Assembly: GCF_000686525.1 (NCBI RefSeq)
Contig: NZ_JMKT01000008.1
Span: forward strand, 124,001 to 188,000
Origin: Desulfonatronovibrio hydrogenovorans DSM 9292
GTDB lineage: Bacteria; Desulfobacterota; Desulfovibrionia; Desulfovibrionales; Desulfonatronovibrionaceae
Direction of reading: 5' to 3'
Length of the DNA: 64,000 nucleotides
The notes under the pieces are model-generated. The model saw nothing but the letters and a program-made list of their open reading frames with translations, was not told the origin of the DNA and made no database searches. Below are positions 33,350 to 43,067 of the stretch, piece by piece; position 1 is the first letter of the stretch; each line of letters starts with the position of its first letter. A program made the translations under genes and the position numbers.

Positions 33350-33411
33350 GCCGGAACCGGACCTGTTCTGTGGGGGGGCTTAAGGCCCTGCCGGACAGGT
33401 CCGGTTCCGGC
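33350..33411 (-). terminator. Perfect 17-bp inverted repeat downstream of the acyl ligase gene
   Basis: The arms 33350-33366 and 33395-33411 are perfect complements (gccggaaccggacctgt on the plus strand) with a 28-base G-rich loop. The repeat starts 14 bases after the minus-strand stop at 33425. No T-run follows on either strand. It is a strong hairpin that may terminate the acyl ligase transcript or stabilise its 3' end. Confidence 0.5.
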
Positions 33412-33424
33412 AGGGCTCAAGAAG

Positions 33425-34951
33425 CTATCTGTTTTCCACAGAAAGCTTCCGGCAGATCTTTTCCACTTCCCGAAAGTTAACCTTGCCCGATCCCATGACC
33501 GGAATATCAGGAACCACAAAGAATTCTCTGGGAACAGCAATGGCTGGAAGCTCTCTGGCCATCTGCTTGATGATCTTTCTCTGGTCAAGGTCCCCGGAAG
33601 TAACTGCAGCCACGACGTCGGCCCCTTTGGTGGGATTGGGCAGCCCCACTACGCAACAGATGACATCTTCGGGAATGTGCTGATTGAGAACCTCTTCCAC
33701 CCGGACCAGGGAGACCATTTCCCCGCCAACCTTGACAAACCTTTTCAGTCTCCCCTTGTGCCAGAGATAGCCGTCTTCATCCATCTGACCCATGTCTCCG
33801 GTATCGTACCATCCGTTATGGATGCGCATGGTTGTTTCCTCCAGGTCCCCAAGGTAGCCTTTCATGACCATATCCCCTTTGACCAGGACTTTTCCGGTTT
33901 TGCCCGGCGGCAGGATCTGATCTGTGTCTACGTCCATTATCTTGACCTCTACTCCGGGGATGGGCCTGCCCACACTCCCTTTGCGACTGGCCTTGGGAGT
34001 GTTGATGGAAATGGCCGGGCTGGTCTCTGTGGCACCATAGGCGTCCAGGATGGTCAGGTCGTGTTTTTCCAGGAATCCTTCATAGATCTGGGGAGCCAGG
34101 GTGTCAGCCCCGGACAGGGCCACCCGGACCGAGGCAAAATCACCGGGCTGGGATTTTCGCAGATATCCATGGTAAAAAGATGGAGTCCCGGTCATAATGG
34201 TCACCTTGTATTGACGGATGAGTCCGCAGATGACCTTGAACTCAAGGGGATTGGGATAGGAAACAATGGTGGTTCCCGTGGTCAGGGGGAGCCAGAAGTT
34301 GGCGGTCAGCCCGAACACGTGAAACAGAGGCAGACTGGCCAGAAACACATCCTGATGATCAACATGGACCACTTTGGGGATGCTGTCCAGATTGTGTCCG
34401 ATGTTTTTATGGGACAGCTGAACACTTTTGGGTTCTTTTTCACTGCCGCTGGTGAAAAGGATCACTGCGGTTTCATCATCGTCACCGCCATGGACGGATT
34501 TTAAGATCATCTTTTCCGGAAGTTTGGATTTGATAAGGGCGGGAAGTTTTTCAGTGATCTTGACTGAAGCCACAATGTCTTCAAGGAATATCATCCCGTC
34601 CACAGGTTCAAGTTCCAGTTTTTCCAGGAGTTTTTTGCTGGTAATGATGGTCTTGAAGCTGCACCTGTCCTGGGCGTAAATGGAGTTTTCCCTTGCTCCG
34701 GTGGCATAGTTGATCATGACCGGAATCTTGCCGGCCATGAGCAGACCCAGGTTGGAGAGCATGCAGCCAGCAGAAGTGGGAACCATGACTCCAACATATC
34801 TGGTTTTGATTTTCCTGAACCGGCTGGCAAGGATGAGACTGACAATGAGCATCCGTCCATAGGTAAGATCGCGCTCAGCAGCTACGTCATGGACAGCAAT
34901 CTTGTCTGGAAATTTTTTGGCTGTCTTGATAAATCTGTGGTGGAGTTGCAT
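33425..34951 (-). CDS. AMP-dependent acyl-CoA/acyl-ACP synthetase
   Basis: This 508-residue adenylate-forming ligase has the phosphate-binding loop ILFTSGSEKEPKSVQLSH, then DAYGATETSPA, DTGDMGQMDEDGYLWHKGR, and a terminal GSGKVNFREVEK Lys region. The overall style resembles the acyl-ACP synthetase part of Aas, so a fatty-acid substrate is likely. The ATG at 34951 is preferred; a longer frame upstream lacks family similarity, while ggaga lies 10 bases before this ATG. It is probably the first gene of the minus-strand lipid cluster, although a strong hairpin and 166 bases separate it from the SDR gene. Confidence 0.85.
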   Translation of the reverse strand: MQLHHRFIKTAKKFPDKIAVHDVAAERDLTYGRMLIVSLILASRFRKIKTRYVGVMVPTSAGCMLSNLGLLMAGKIPVMINYATGARENSIYAQDRCSFKTIITSKKLLEKLELEPVDGMIFLEDIVASVKITEKLPALIKSKLPEKMILKSVHGGDDDETAVILFTSGSEKEPKSVQLSHKNIGHNLDSIPKVVHVDHQDVFLASLPLFHVFGLTANFWLPLTTGTTIVSYPNPLEFKVICGLIRQYKVTIMTGTPSFYHGYLRKSQPGDFASVRVALSGADTLAPQIYEGFLEKHDLTILDAYGATETSPAISINTPKASRKGSVGRPIPGVEVKIMDVDTDQILPPGKTGKVLVKGDMVMKGYLGDLEETTMRIHNGWYDTGDMGQMDEDGYLWHKGRLKRFVKVGGEMVSLVRVEEVLNQHIPEDVICCVVGLPNPTKGADVVAAVTSGDLDQRKIIKQMARELPAIAVPREFFVVPDIPVMGSGKVNFREVEKICRKLSVENR

Positions 34952-35156
34952 TGTTATGGATTCTCCGTAAAAATGATTGTTGACAATAGGGAAAAGCTGG
35001 AATGCCTTCCAGCAGGCCTGGCAAAACGCTTCCTTATTATAGTATCGCTTAAAAAAAAGCAACAAGAAATTTGACCCTGAAAACAATTCAAAGGCATGGT
35101 TCAGGGTCCATCCCTGGTTTTGTCCAGAACAGGGAAAAGGGCAGCAGGAGGAAATT

Positions 35157-36053
35157 GTGAAGATGACCGACAGGTTCAGGGGGTGTCTGGCAGGTCTGGC
35201 AGCAGGAGATGCAGTGGGCACTGCTGCAGAGTCTCAGCCCAGGGGAAGCTTTGTCCCCTTGACCGGTATGACCGGTGGAGGGCCTTACAGGCTGCAGCCC
35301 GGCCAGTGGACCGATGATACTTCCATGGCCCTGTGTCTGGGGATCAGCCTGGTAAAGAAGGGCGGGTTCCACGCCCTGGACCAGATGGAAAGGTATGCAA
35401 GGTGGGCAAAGACCGGGTACTTGAGCAGTACCGGGACCTGTTTCGGCATGGGGGGGACGGTCCGGGCTTCCCTGGACAGGTTCACCAGGACCAGAGATCC
35501 CTTTTCCGGTCCAAAAGATCCCTGGACAGCCGGAAACGGCTCCATCATGCGCTTGGCTCCGATACCCATATTTTATTACCCTGACCTGGAAAAAGCCGGA
35601 TCAATGGCTGAAAAGAGTTCCAGGACCACCCACGGCACCCGCGAGTGTCTTGATGCCTGCCGGCTTATGGCCCGGATAATTGTCCGGATCTTTAAGGGCA
35701 GGTCCCGACAGGAAGCGGTTCTGGGCGATAACAGGGACTTTTCCGGAAGCCCCGGCATGGCAGCTATTGCCCAAGGGGAGTATCTGGACAAAACCAGGGA
35801 TCAGATCCGGGGTACTGCTTATGTGGTGGACAGTCTGGAAGCGGCATTGTGGTGTTTCATGCGGACCGGCTCATTTGAGCAGGCCATTCTGGAAGCGGCA
35901 AATCTGGGGGACGATGCCGACACCACGGCTGCTGTCTGCGGACAGATTGCCGGGGCATATTACGGCTTGTCCGGAATCCCTGGAACCTGGATTGAAAAGC
36001 TGACCATGGGCCCGGAGATAATTGACCTGGCCGATGCCCTGGCCAGGGGATGA
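35157..36053 (+). CDS. ADP-ribosylglycohydrolase
   Basis: This 298-residue hydrolase of the ADP-ribosylglycohydrolase (DraG/ARH) family removes ADP-ribose from proteins or small molecules using a dinuclear magnesium site. The ligand motifs are visible: GDAVGTAAE, WTDDTSMALCLG, GNGSIMRLAP and NLGDDADTTAAVCGQIAGAYYG. The start is the GTG at 35157, with ggagga 4 bases upstream; an ATG two codons later is possible. No nitrogenase or ADP-ribosyltransferase gene is nearby, so the target is unknown. It is divergent from the acyl ligase gene. Confidence 0.87.
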   Translation: MKMTDRFRGCLAGLAAGDAVGTAAESQPRGSFVPLTGMTGGGPYRLQPGQWTDDTSMALCLGISLVKKGGFHALDQMERYARWAKTGYLSSTGTCFGMGGTVRASLDRFTRTRDPFSGPKDPWTAGNGSIMRLAPIPIFYYPDLEKAGSMAEKSSRTTHGTRECLDACRLMARIIVRIFKGRSRQEAVLGDNRDFSGSPGMAAIAQGEYLDKTRDQIRGTAYVVDSLEAALWCFMRTGSFEQAILEAANLGDDADTTAAVCGQIAGAYYGLSGIPGTWIEKLTMGPEIIDLADALARG

Positions 36054-36240
36054 CCAGCCCCATACTCCCCGGCTGCACTCTGCTGCCAGTCCGGACCAGT
36101 GCTGCCCAGGCCAGGAAAAGGTTTACACTGGCAGAAAGGATGGATATGTTCCAGGTTTATTCGACTTTGAACTGGAACTGAATTTTTGAAACCGTGTCTG
36201 CCGGTCTGAATCCCGGACCAGGCAGTAACAGGAGGAAGAT

Positions 36241-37662
36241 ATGTTTCTGGAACTTGATCCCAAACTGGACCACAAGGTCGCAGATATGTCCCTGGCTGAC
36301 TGGGGCCTGATGGAGATGCAGCTTTCCGAGAACGAGATGCCCGGACTCATGGCCCTGCAGGAAGAGTATGGCCAGGAAAAGCCCCTGAAAGGTCTGAAGA
36401 TCATGGGCAGCCTGCACATGACCATCCAGACGGCCATGCTGATCCAGACCCTGCATAAGCTTGGGGCGGACTTGCGCTGGGCCTCGTGCAATATATTCTC
36501 TACCCAGGACCATTCAGCTGCGGCTGTGGTCAAGGCAGGTCTGGCCAAGGTTTTTGCCTGGAAGGGCGAAACCCTGGAAGAGTACTGGTGGTGCACGGAA
36601 CAGGCCCTGACCTGGCCTGATGGAACCGGCCCGGACCTGATTGTGGATGACGGCGGCGATGCCACCCTGATGATCCATCAGGGAGTCAAGGTTGAAAAGG
36701 ACCCGTCCATTCTGGATCAGAAAGTGGAGAACAAAGAGTTTCAAATTGTCATGGAACGCCTGCGGCACAGCCTGAAAAAAGATCCCGGCAAATGGACCAG
36801 GATGGCTGAAAAGATCAGAGGGGTCTCGGAAGAGACAACCACAGGCGTGCACCGGCTTTACCAGATGGAGAAAAAAGGGGAGCTTCTTTTCCCGGCCATT
36901 AATGTCAACGATTCAGTTACCAAGTCCAAGTTCGATAACCTGTACGGATGCCGGGAATCCCTGGCTGACGGCATCAAGCGGGCCACTGATGTCATGGTGG
37001 CCGGCAAGGTGGTGGTAGTCTGCGGTTACGGAGATGTGGGCAAGGGCTGCGCCCAGTCCATGCGCGGATTCGGGGCCAGGGTCATTGTCACTGAGATCGA
37101 CCCCATCTGCGCCCTGCAGGCCGCCATGGAAGGCTATGAAGTAACCACCATGGACCAGGCGGTCCAGGTCGGGGATATCTTTGTTACGGCCACAGGGTGC
37201 TGCGATGTGATCCGGGGCGAGCACATGGAGAAGATGAAGGATGAGGCCATCATCTGCAATGTCGGCCACTTTGATTCAGAGATAGAAATGGTCTACCTGG
37301 AGAACAATCCGGACTGCAAAAGGCTGGTCATCAAGCCCCAGGTGGACAAGTGGACCCTCAAGTCCGGCCGGTCAGTCATTGTCCTGGCCGAAGGCAGGCT
37401 GGTCAACCTGGGCTGCGCAACCGGACATCCCAGTTTTGTCATGAGCAACAGCTTCACCAACCAGGTTCTGGCCCAGATTGACCTGGCCAGAAACGATTAC
37501 GATCCCAGGGTCAGGGTGCTGTCCAAAAAACTGGATGAGGAAGTGGCCAGACTGCACCTGGGCAGGCTGGGTGTTAAGCTGGAAAAGCTGACCCCGGAAC
37601 AGGCCGAATATCTGGGTATTTCCCTGGAAGGACCGTTCAAGCCTGATCATTACCGGTATTAG
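36241..37662 (+). CDS. ahcY: Adenosylhomocysteinase
   Basis: AhcY hydrolyses S-adenosylhomocysteine to adenosine and homocysteine, relieving inhibition of SAM-dependent methyltransferases. The 473-residue length is that of the long bacterial form. Visible are the NAD site [30 protein letters not shown], and the terminal PFKPDHYRY with the conserved Lys and Tyr that complete the partner subunit's NAD site. An aggagg site precedes the ATG. No SAH riboswitch pattern was seen in the 187-base upstream gap. A 12-bp stem follows the stop. Confidence 0.95.
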   Translation: MFLELDPKLDHKVADMSLADWGLMEMQLSENEMPGLMALQEEYGQEKPLKGLKIMGSLHMTIQTAMLIQTLHKLGADLRWASCNIFSTQDHSAAAVVKAGLAKVFAWKGETLEEYWWCTEQALTWPDGTGPDLIVDDGGDATLMIHQGVKVEKDPSILDQKVENKEFQIVMERLRHSLKKDPGKWTRMAEKIRGVSEETTTGVHRLYQMEKKGELLFPAINVNDSVTKSKFDNLYGCRESLADGIKRATDVMVAGKVVVVCGYGDVGKGCAQSMRGFGARVIVTEIDPICALQAAMEGYEVTTMDQAVQVGDIFVTATGCCDVIRGEHMEKMKDEAIICNVGHFDSEIEMVYLENNPDCKRLVIKPQVDKWTLKSGRSVIVLAEGRLVNLGCATGHPSFVMSNSFTNQVLAQIDLARNDYDPRVRVLSKKLDEEVARLHLGRLGVKLEKLTPEQAEYLGISLEGPFKPDHYRY

Positions 37663-37683
37663 GCAGATAGTTATACTGGCGGG

Positions 37684-37715
37684 CCAGGACCGGAAGCTGG
37701 AGATTCCGGTCCTGG
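37684..37715. terminator. Bidirectional terminator between ahcY and the RdgC-like gene
   Basis: A perfect 12-bp stem (ccaggaccggaa with ttccggtcctgg) with an 8-base loop lies between two convergent stop codons, at 37662 and 37717. It has no T-run on either side. Confidence 0.55.
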
Positions 37716-37716
37716 A

Positions 37717-38331
37717 TCAGATGAAGATGGCCGGTTCCATCTCGTCCAGCTGCTTTTTCCGGTCCGGATCTGTTTTGGCGGCTGCCTGAAAATAAGGGTT
37801 CCGGGGTTCCAGGTGCAGTTCAAAGGTATTGGTGAACAGGTCCTGGAAAAGTTCCCTGGCCTTGGGGCTGGTGGAGCCGAAATAGACTGTGCCGGCCGAA
37901 GTGTCCCAGATTACATCAAAGACCGCAGGGATGGGCAGAATCCGGGCAAAGAGCTTCAGCTGGACATTTTCCCGGATCTCTTTTTTCTGGTCCCGGGAAA
38001 CAAACTTCTGACCTTTGGATTCCAGCTCCATTCTGGCCTGATCAAGGGCCAGTCGAAGATGTTTTTTCATCACTGCCGGAGGAATTCTCCTGGTATCCAG
38101 GCGCAGGGCAAAGGCCAGATAGTGGCCCTTATGGGGTGAAGCCAGGGACCAGTTGGTGTCCAGCATATCGTCAAAGGATGTCCAGCCAAAGCTTCGTTCG
38201 TCAGCGGTCTGGTCAATGTCCTTGAATTTATGTTTTTTCAGGCGGTCCGGGATTTCAGCCCAGAAATCATCCGGGATTTTCTGAAATACCCTGTACCTGG
38301 TCAGGCTCAGACTCGAGCTGAGTATTCCCAT
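37717..38331 (-). CDS. rdgC: RdgC-like recombination-associated protein
   Basis: This 204-residue protein resembles the C-terminal half of RdgC, a ring-forming DNA-binding protein that modulates RecA. Visible are a helix with LRLALDQARMELESKGQKFV, the SRDQKKEIRENVQLKLFARI segment and IWDTSAGTVYFGSTSPKARE. Canonical RdgC is about 300 residues, so this is a short version. The ATG at 38331 is favoured by ggag 8 bases upstream; a Met two codons earlier is too close to it. The assignment is by motif style and is moderate. Confidence 0.65.
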   Translation of the reverse strand: MGILSSSLSLTRYRVFQKIPDDFWAEIPDRLKKHKFKDIDQTADERSFGWTSFDDMLDTNWSLASPHKGHYLAFALRLDTRRIPPAVMKKHLRLALDQARMELESKGQKFVSRDQKKEIRENVQLKLFARILPIPAVFDVIWDTSAGTVYFGSTSPKARELFQDLFTNTFELHLEPRNPYFQAAAKTDPDRKKQLDEMEPAIFI

Positions 38332-38491
38332 GAACATATCTCCAGTTTAAGGTTTGATGGTGGTTTGGCCCGGAAGGCTGGACTCAGGCTGCCATGCCCC
38401 AGGATTGAATAGTTGATTTTGCCTTGTCCAGGCCGGTTTGGCAATATTTTAAATTGTCCGGATAAAACCGGGCTTGACCGGAGAAAGTTGA

Positions 38492-40678
38492 ATGTCCTCC
38501 AAATTATGCATCCATGGCCATTTTTATCAGCCGCCAAGATTTGATCCCTGGCTGGAAGAAGTCCTGCCCGAAGCCAGTGCAGCCCCGTTTTCCAACTGGA
38601 ACCAGAGGATAAGCAGAGAATGCTATACTCCCCTGGCCTTTGCCCGCCGGGTGGATGACAATGGTTTTATATTCAACATGATCAATTGTTACGAGTACAT
38701 CAGCTATAATTTTGGCCCCACCATCCTGGCCTGGATGGAAGAGCACAGTCCTGAAACCTATGCCAGAGTCATTGAAGGGGATAAAAAAGGCCTGGCCCGT
38801 TTTGGACAGGGAAACGCCATGGCCCAGGTCTATCACCATGTGATCATGCCTCTGTCCACTGATCAGGACCGGGATATTGAAATCCACTGGTCCATCCTTG
38901 ACTTTGAACATCGGTACGGACGAAAGCCTGACGGGATGTGGCTGGCTGAAACCGCGGTGTGCACCGATACCCTGGAGGCCCTGGCCAGGGCAGGGATAAA
39001 GTATACCGTACTTGCGCCCAGACAGGCAGATGCAGTTTCCGGTCTTGATCAGGAAAACTGGATCAGTATTGAGGAAAATGGCCTTGATACCACCAGGCCA
39101 TACCTGGTCAGGCTGCCGTCTGGAAAGGAAATCAGTCTGTTTTTTTATGACGGCTCACTGTCCCAGGCTGTAGCCTTTGAAGAGCTGCTTCGAGACGGCA
39201 GGGGTTTTCTGGACAGGATCCTGAGCCGGAAAGATGCCCCCCTGCTGAGCCTGGCCACGGACGGGGAATCTTATGGTCATCATTTCAAATTTGGAGAAAT
39301 GGCCCTGGCTTATGTCCTGGAAGAGCTGCACAAAGATGACAGCCCCATGGGTCTGACCAATTACGCCTCCTACCTGGAGCAGCATCCGCCTGAATACCAG
39401 GTACGGATCAGGGAAAAGACCTCCTGGAGCTGTATTCACGGGGTTGAGAGGTGGAGGGAAGACTGCGGGTGCAAGGATGGAGGTCATCCCCATTGGAACC
39501 AGAGATGGAGGAAGCCCCTGCGCCGGGCTTTGAATCTGCTTAAATACTATATTGACGCCCACTACCGGAGAGCCGGCAGGGAAGTCTTCAGGGATGAAAA
39601 CCTGGCCCTCAGGCATTATGGCAGCTGTCTGTGTAACGCCCTGGACAGGGACACTTTCCTGGATGAGCACCAGAAGGGCAAACTCACGGCCAGAGACAGG
39701 ACAAGGGCCCTGAAGCTCCTGGAAATGCAGCGTATGGGCCTGGCCAGCTTTTCCAGCTGTGCCTGGTTCTTTGATGATATTGGACGGATAGAGCCCCTGA
39801 ATGGACTCGGCCATGCTCTGAAAGGGCTGGATCTTTTAAGAGATCTGGGTGGGCCGGATGTTGAAGGGGAGTTTCTGGAGGTCCTGGAGGAGGCCTACTC
39901 CAATGAGGAAAAGGTTGGTGACGGCAGAAAGCTCTGGTCTGAGCTGGTTCGGCCCAGGCGGATGACCCCTGGCAAAATGGCTCTGACTGCAGCTGCCCTG
40001 AGGGAAGACGACTCAATATCCTTTCCAGGCCTTGAGTTCAGGCTGTCTGAACAGAAGGACGAACTCCAGCTTGATTACCAGTGGAAAAGTACCCTGGAGC
40101 AGGGCCGGGTCAGCTTTAAACAGCCCAGAAGCAGCAAGGGGTATGACTACCCTGAAATTGATGACGGACAGGGCAGCATCATAAGCATGGCTGACCTGGA
40201 TAAGAGGCTCAGGGATTTCATCCTGTGCAGGTTTGAGCACCGGCTGGAGAGGTCTTTATGGGAGCTGGAACTGGAGCTGCCGGGTTTTATCAGGGATCAG
40301 CTCATGTGTCCTTTTGAGCAGGGTCAAAAGGCCCCCCTGGCTGGTGCCGGAGTCCAGTCGGCCGGGACAGTGTTTCAGTATCTGCTGTCCGGAGGACGGT
40401 GTGCTGATTTTGAAGACTTCTGGAGCCGGGTGGTCAGGGACAATCCTTTTTTCAGACAGATCATGGAAAAAAGGATTACTGATGAACTGGACAGCCTGAC
40501 CACCGGATCTGATCCAGACTGGGACAGGGCAGGTCAGCTGATGCACGGATCAAGAAACATGGGACTGTTTCCGGATATCTTTTATCTGCAGAACAGACTC
40601 TGGGAGGACGGTAAAGGGGATGTCCAGAAAGAGATCCTGGAAAAATTCTATATCAGAAAGGCCGGGGAAGATGAATAA
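38492..40678 (+). CDS. Glycoside hydrolase family 57 protein with DUF3536
   Basis: This 728-residue protein starts with the GH57 barrel (LCIHGHFYQPPRFDPW, GNAMAQVYHHVIMPL). It has the nucleophile Glu E153 in GMWLAETAV and a likely acid Asp in LSLATDGESYGHHF. The C-terminal ~400 residues match DUF3536, which accompanies this GH57 branch. GH57 enzymes act on alpha-glucans such as glycogen, as amylases or branching enzymes. There is no signal peptide, so an intracellular glucan is the likely substrate. The stop overlaps the next gene by 8 bases. Confidence 0.85.
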   Translation: MSSKLCIHGHFYQPPRFDPWLEEVLPEASAAPFSNWNQRISRECYTPLAFARRVDDNGFIFNMINCYEYISYNFGPTILAWMEEHSPETYARVIEGDKKGLARFGQGNAMAQVYHHVIMPLSTDQDRDIEIHWSILDFEHRYGRKPDGMWLAETAVCTDTLEALARAGIKYTVLAPRQADAVSGLDQENWISIEENGLDTTRPYLVRLPSGKEISLFFYDGSLSQAVAFEELLRDGRGFLDRILSRKDAPLLSLATDGESYGHHFKFGEMALAYVLEELHKDDSPMGLTNYASYLEQHPPEYQVRIREKTSWSCIHGVERWREDCGCKDGGHPHWNQRWRKPLRRALNLLKYYIDAHYRRAGREVFRDENLALRHYGSCLCNALDRDTFLDEHQKGKLTARDRTRALKLLEMQRMGLASFSSCAWFFDDIGRIEPLNGLGHALKGLDLLRDLGGPDVEGEFLEVLEEAYSNEEKVGDGRKLWSELVRPRRMTPGKMALTAAALREDDSISFPGLEFRLSEQKDELQLDYQWKSTLEQGRVSFKQPRSSKGYDYPEIDDGQGSIISMADLDKRLRDFILCRFEHRLERSLWELELELPGFIRDQLMCPFEQGQKAPLAGAGVQSAGTVFQYLLSGGRCADFEDFWSRVVRDNPFFRQIMEKRITDELDSLTTGSDPDWDRAGQLMHGSRNMGLFPDIFYLQNRLWEDGKGDVQKEILEKFYIRKAGEDE

Positions 40679-41636
40679 AGCCAGTTTTTTTTCAATCCGC
40701 TTCCTGCTGCACGGGGTGCTGCTCCTGGCCATTGCTGGTCTGGGCCTTGACCTGTACCTGCGGATTTCAAGCGGGGCCAGTCTATGCCCCACCCAGGCCT
40801 GCGCCATTGTTGGCGATTATGTGCGCCTGGGTGAAACAGCCCTGGTCTCCCTGGGTCTGGCCTTTTTTGCCCTGCTCTGGGGGGTTTATTTTTTTGCTTC
40901 CAGGTATGAGTCAAAGTGGCTGTGGGTCATTGCAACCCTTCTGCTTCTGGGTGCCCTGGCTTTTGACGGCGGCCTTCTTGGCTTTCAGTTTTTTTCCATC
41001 CAGGAGAACTGCCTTTTATGCATTGCAGTGGGCGCTGGTCTGATCCTGGCTCTGATCCTTGTGGCCCTGGTCCGGAAAAAGCTGTCGGTTTTGATTCTGG
41101 GTCTGGCTGTCTGGGCTGGAGGGGGGCTGGCCGGAGCCATGATAACCATCCCTGACCGGGCCCCTTTCCTGGAACAGCTGAGCAGCATAACCTGGTCCGG
41201 ACCCGAGGCCGGGGAATGGCCCAGATTTCATTATTTCTTCAGTCTGCACTGCCCCCACTGCACTGAAGTGCTCCTTAATCTGGCTGTGAACGAGCCCAGG
41301 GAGTATGTCTGGAATCTTTATCCTCTGGATACTGCAGATCCGGATCTGAAAAAGATCTCCTGGGTCATGGATCAGGACCTGGAGCAGGTGAATCTTTTCC
41401 TGGAAATTGTTCGCCTGGAACAGTCCGGGACAGTTCCGGATACGCAAATCCGGGATGGTCTGGAACACAAGGTAGAGCAGGCCAGGGCCTTTTTCAGAGG
41501 GAGCGGGTTCCGGGGTGTACCCCTGATGATCGTGGATGAAGGTCCAGGAAAAAGGGTGGTGCTGACCGGTGGATCAGGGATTATCAACTACCTTCTGGAG
41601 CAGGGTGTTCTGGCTGGAGGAGAATCCAGTCAATAA
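40671..41636 (+). CDS. VKOR-family protein fused to a thioredoxin-like domain
   Basis: This 321-residue membrane protein has about five transmembrane helices holding the vitamin K epoxide reductase cysteines: a CPTQACAIV pair and the CLLC redox motif in ENCLLCIAVGAG. It is followed by a thioredoxin-like domain with HCPHC near residue 193. VKOR homologues pass electrons from new disulfides to quinones, replacing DsbB, and the attached thioredoxin replaces DsbA. The ATG at 40671 overlaps the GH57 stop and is preceded by ggggaag. It would act at the inner membrane facing the periplasm. Confidence 0.85.
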   Translation: MNKASFFSIRFLLHGVLLLAIAGLGLDLYLRISSGASLCPTQACAIVGDYVRLGETALVSLGLAFFALLWGVYFFASRYESKWLWVIATLLLLGALAFDGGLLGFQFFSIQENCLLCIAVGAGLILALILVALVRKKLSVLILGLAVWAGGGLAGAMITIPDRAPFLEQLSSITWSGPEAGEWPRFHYFFSLHCPHCTEVLLNLAVNEPREYVWNLYPLDTADPDLKKISWVMDQDLEQVNLFLEIVRLEQSGTVPDTQIRDGLEHKVEQARAFFRGSGFRGVPLMIVDEGPGKRVVLTGGSGIINYLLEQGVLAGGESSQ

Positions 41637-41779
41637 CGGCCCTTTGCCGGGACGACAGCCGGTTTCTGATGAACCAGGTCTGTCTGGCCGGTCAGCTGCC
41701 TGGCCAGAATGGAGATCAGGCCCGCAGTCTGCTGACCAGTCGGCCCATCAGAGTCTAAAGCAAACAATTGGAGATAAGA

Positions 41780-42991
41780 ATGGAATTACTTTCAAAACAG
41801 GTGCAAGGTTACCTGGAAAAGGCATCCTGGATAAGAAAAATGTTTGAGGCAGGCAGTGAACTCAAGCAGAAGTTCGGTGCGGAAAATGTGTTTGACTTCA
41901 GCCTGGGAAACCCTGACCTTCCTCCTCCCCCGGAGATCGGGTCTGCTTTGAGGGAGCTGGCTGACCGAGCTGATCAGCCTTTTGCCCTGGGCTACATGCC
42001 CAATGCCGGCCTGCCGGAAGCGCGCAAGTCTCTGGCCGGGTTTCTGGCAGCTGAACAGCAGGTGGATATTGCTCCTGAAGATATTGTTCTGACCTGCGGA
42101 GCAGCCGGCGGGATCAACGCATTTTTCCGGGCTGTGCTGGAACCCGGTGACCAGGTGGTTTGCCCGGCTCCCTATTTTGTTGAATACGGATTTTATGCTG
42201 AGAATTTTCAGGGCAGACTGGTCCCGGTCAAGACCAGGCCTCTGACTTTTGACCTGGACCTGGAAGCTCTGGAAGGGTCTGTAACGGCCAGGACCAGGGC
42301 AGTGCTCATAAATTCGCCCAACAACCCGTCAGGCCGGGTGTATACCCAGGAAGAGATTTCTGGTCTGGCCAGAATCCTGGAAGCCAAGAGCAGGGAGGCG
42401 GGCAGGCCCATTTTTCTGATCTCTGACGAGCCCTACCGGTTTCTGACTTATGACCAGGCAGAGGTACCTTCAGTCCTGGCTGCCTACCGGTACAGCATGG
42501 TGGTGAGTTCTTTTTCCAAGAGCCTGTCCATGGCCGGGGAAAGGGTGGGCTATATTGCAGTCAATCCCGGGATCCCGGAAAAATCAGAACTTTTAAACGG
42601 CCTGACCCTGACCAACCGTATCCTGGGGTTTGTCAATGCCCCGGTCATTGGCCAGATCCTCATGCAAAAGGCTCTGCAGGTCACAGTGGACAGGGGCATT
42701 TATGAAAAAAGAAGGCAGGCCATGGCCGGTGTTCTGTCAGAAGCAGGACTTGAGTTTTCCATGCCCGGAGGGGGGTTCTACTTTTTCCCCAAAGCCCCGG
42801 GCGGAGATGATCAGGCCTTTGTTCAGAACCTGTTCAAGGAAAACGTCCTGGCGGTGCCCGGGACCGGTTTTGGATATCCAGGCTATGTCAGATTCGCCTT
42901 TTGCGTACCAGACCAGGTGATCACCAGCGCCGGACCGGCCCTGAAAAGGGCGTCCAGTCAGCCGGTCCGGGACATGAAAACCCCTGGATAA
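41780..42991 (+). CDS. Class I/II pyridoxal-phosphate aminotransferase
   Basis: This 403-residue PLP enzyme of fold type I has the cofactor lysine in SSFSKSLSMAGERVGY. It also has NSPNNPSGRVY with the PLP-ring Asn, LISDEPYRFL, and a C-terminal substrate Arg in GYVRFAFC. It resembles aspartate/aromatic aminotransferases; the exact amino acid pair is not clear. The ATG at 41780 has ttggag 6 bases upstream, which excludes the TTG at 41768. A 143-base gap with no notable features precedes it. Confidence 0.88.
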   Translation: MELLSKQVQGYLEKASWIRKMFEAGSELKQKFGAENVFDFSLGNPDLPPPPEIGSALRELADRADQPFALGYMPNAGLPEARKSLAGFLAAEQQVDIAPEDIVLTCGAAGGINAFFRAVLEPGDQVVCPAPYFVEYGFYAENFQGRLVPVKTRPLTFDLDLEALEGSVTARTRAVLINSPNNPSGRVYTQEEISGLARILEAKSREAGRPIFLISDEPYRFLTYDQAEVPSVLAAYRYSMVVSSFSKSLSMAGERVGYIAVNPGIPEKSELLNGLTLTNRILGFVNAPVIGQILMQKALQVTVDRGIYEKRRQAMAGVLSEAGLEFSMPGGGFYFFPKAPGGDDQAFVQNLFKENVLAVPGTGFGYPGYVRFAFCVPDQVITSAGPALKRASSQPVRDMKTPG

Positions 42992-43067
42992 CAATCCTTG
43001 ACTTGGAATTCGGTTCAGGATAGTCATATCAACTTTTCTTTTTTTTGACCGGGGACACCTATAAACA

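Noticed and set aside
34952-35221. N-terminal extension of the acyl ligase by 90 codons
   Set aside because: Residues do not resemble the ligase family, and the ATG at 34951 has a ribosome site; the extension would overlap the divergent gene.
36054-36240. Possible SAH riboswitch upstream of ahcY
   Set aside because: The conserved pairing blocks of SAH riboswitches could not be found; only a strong ribosome site is clear.
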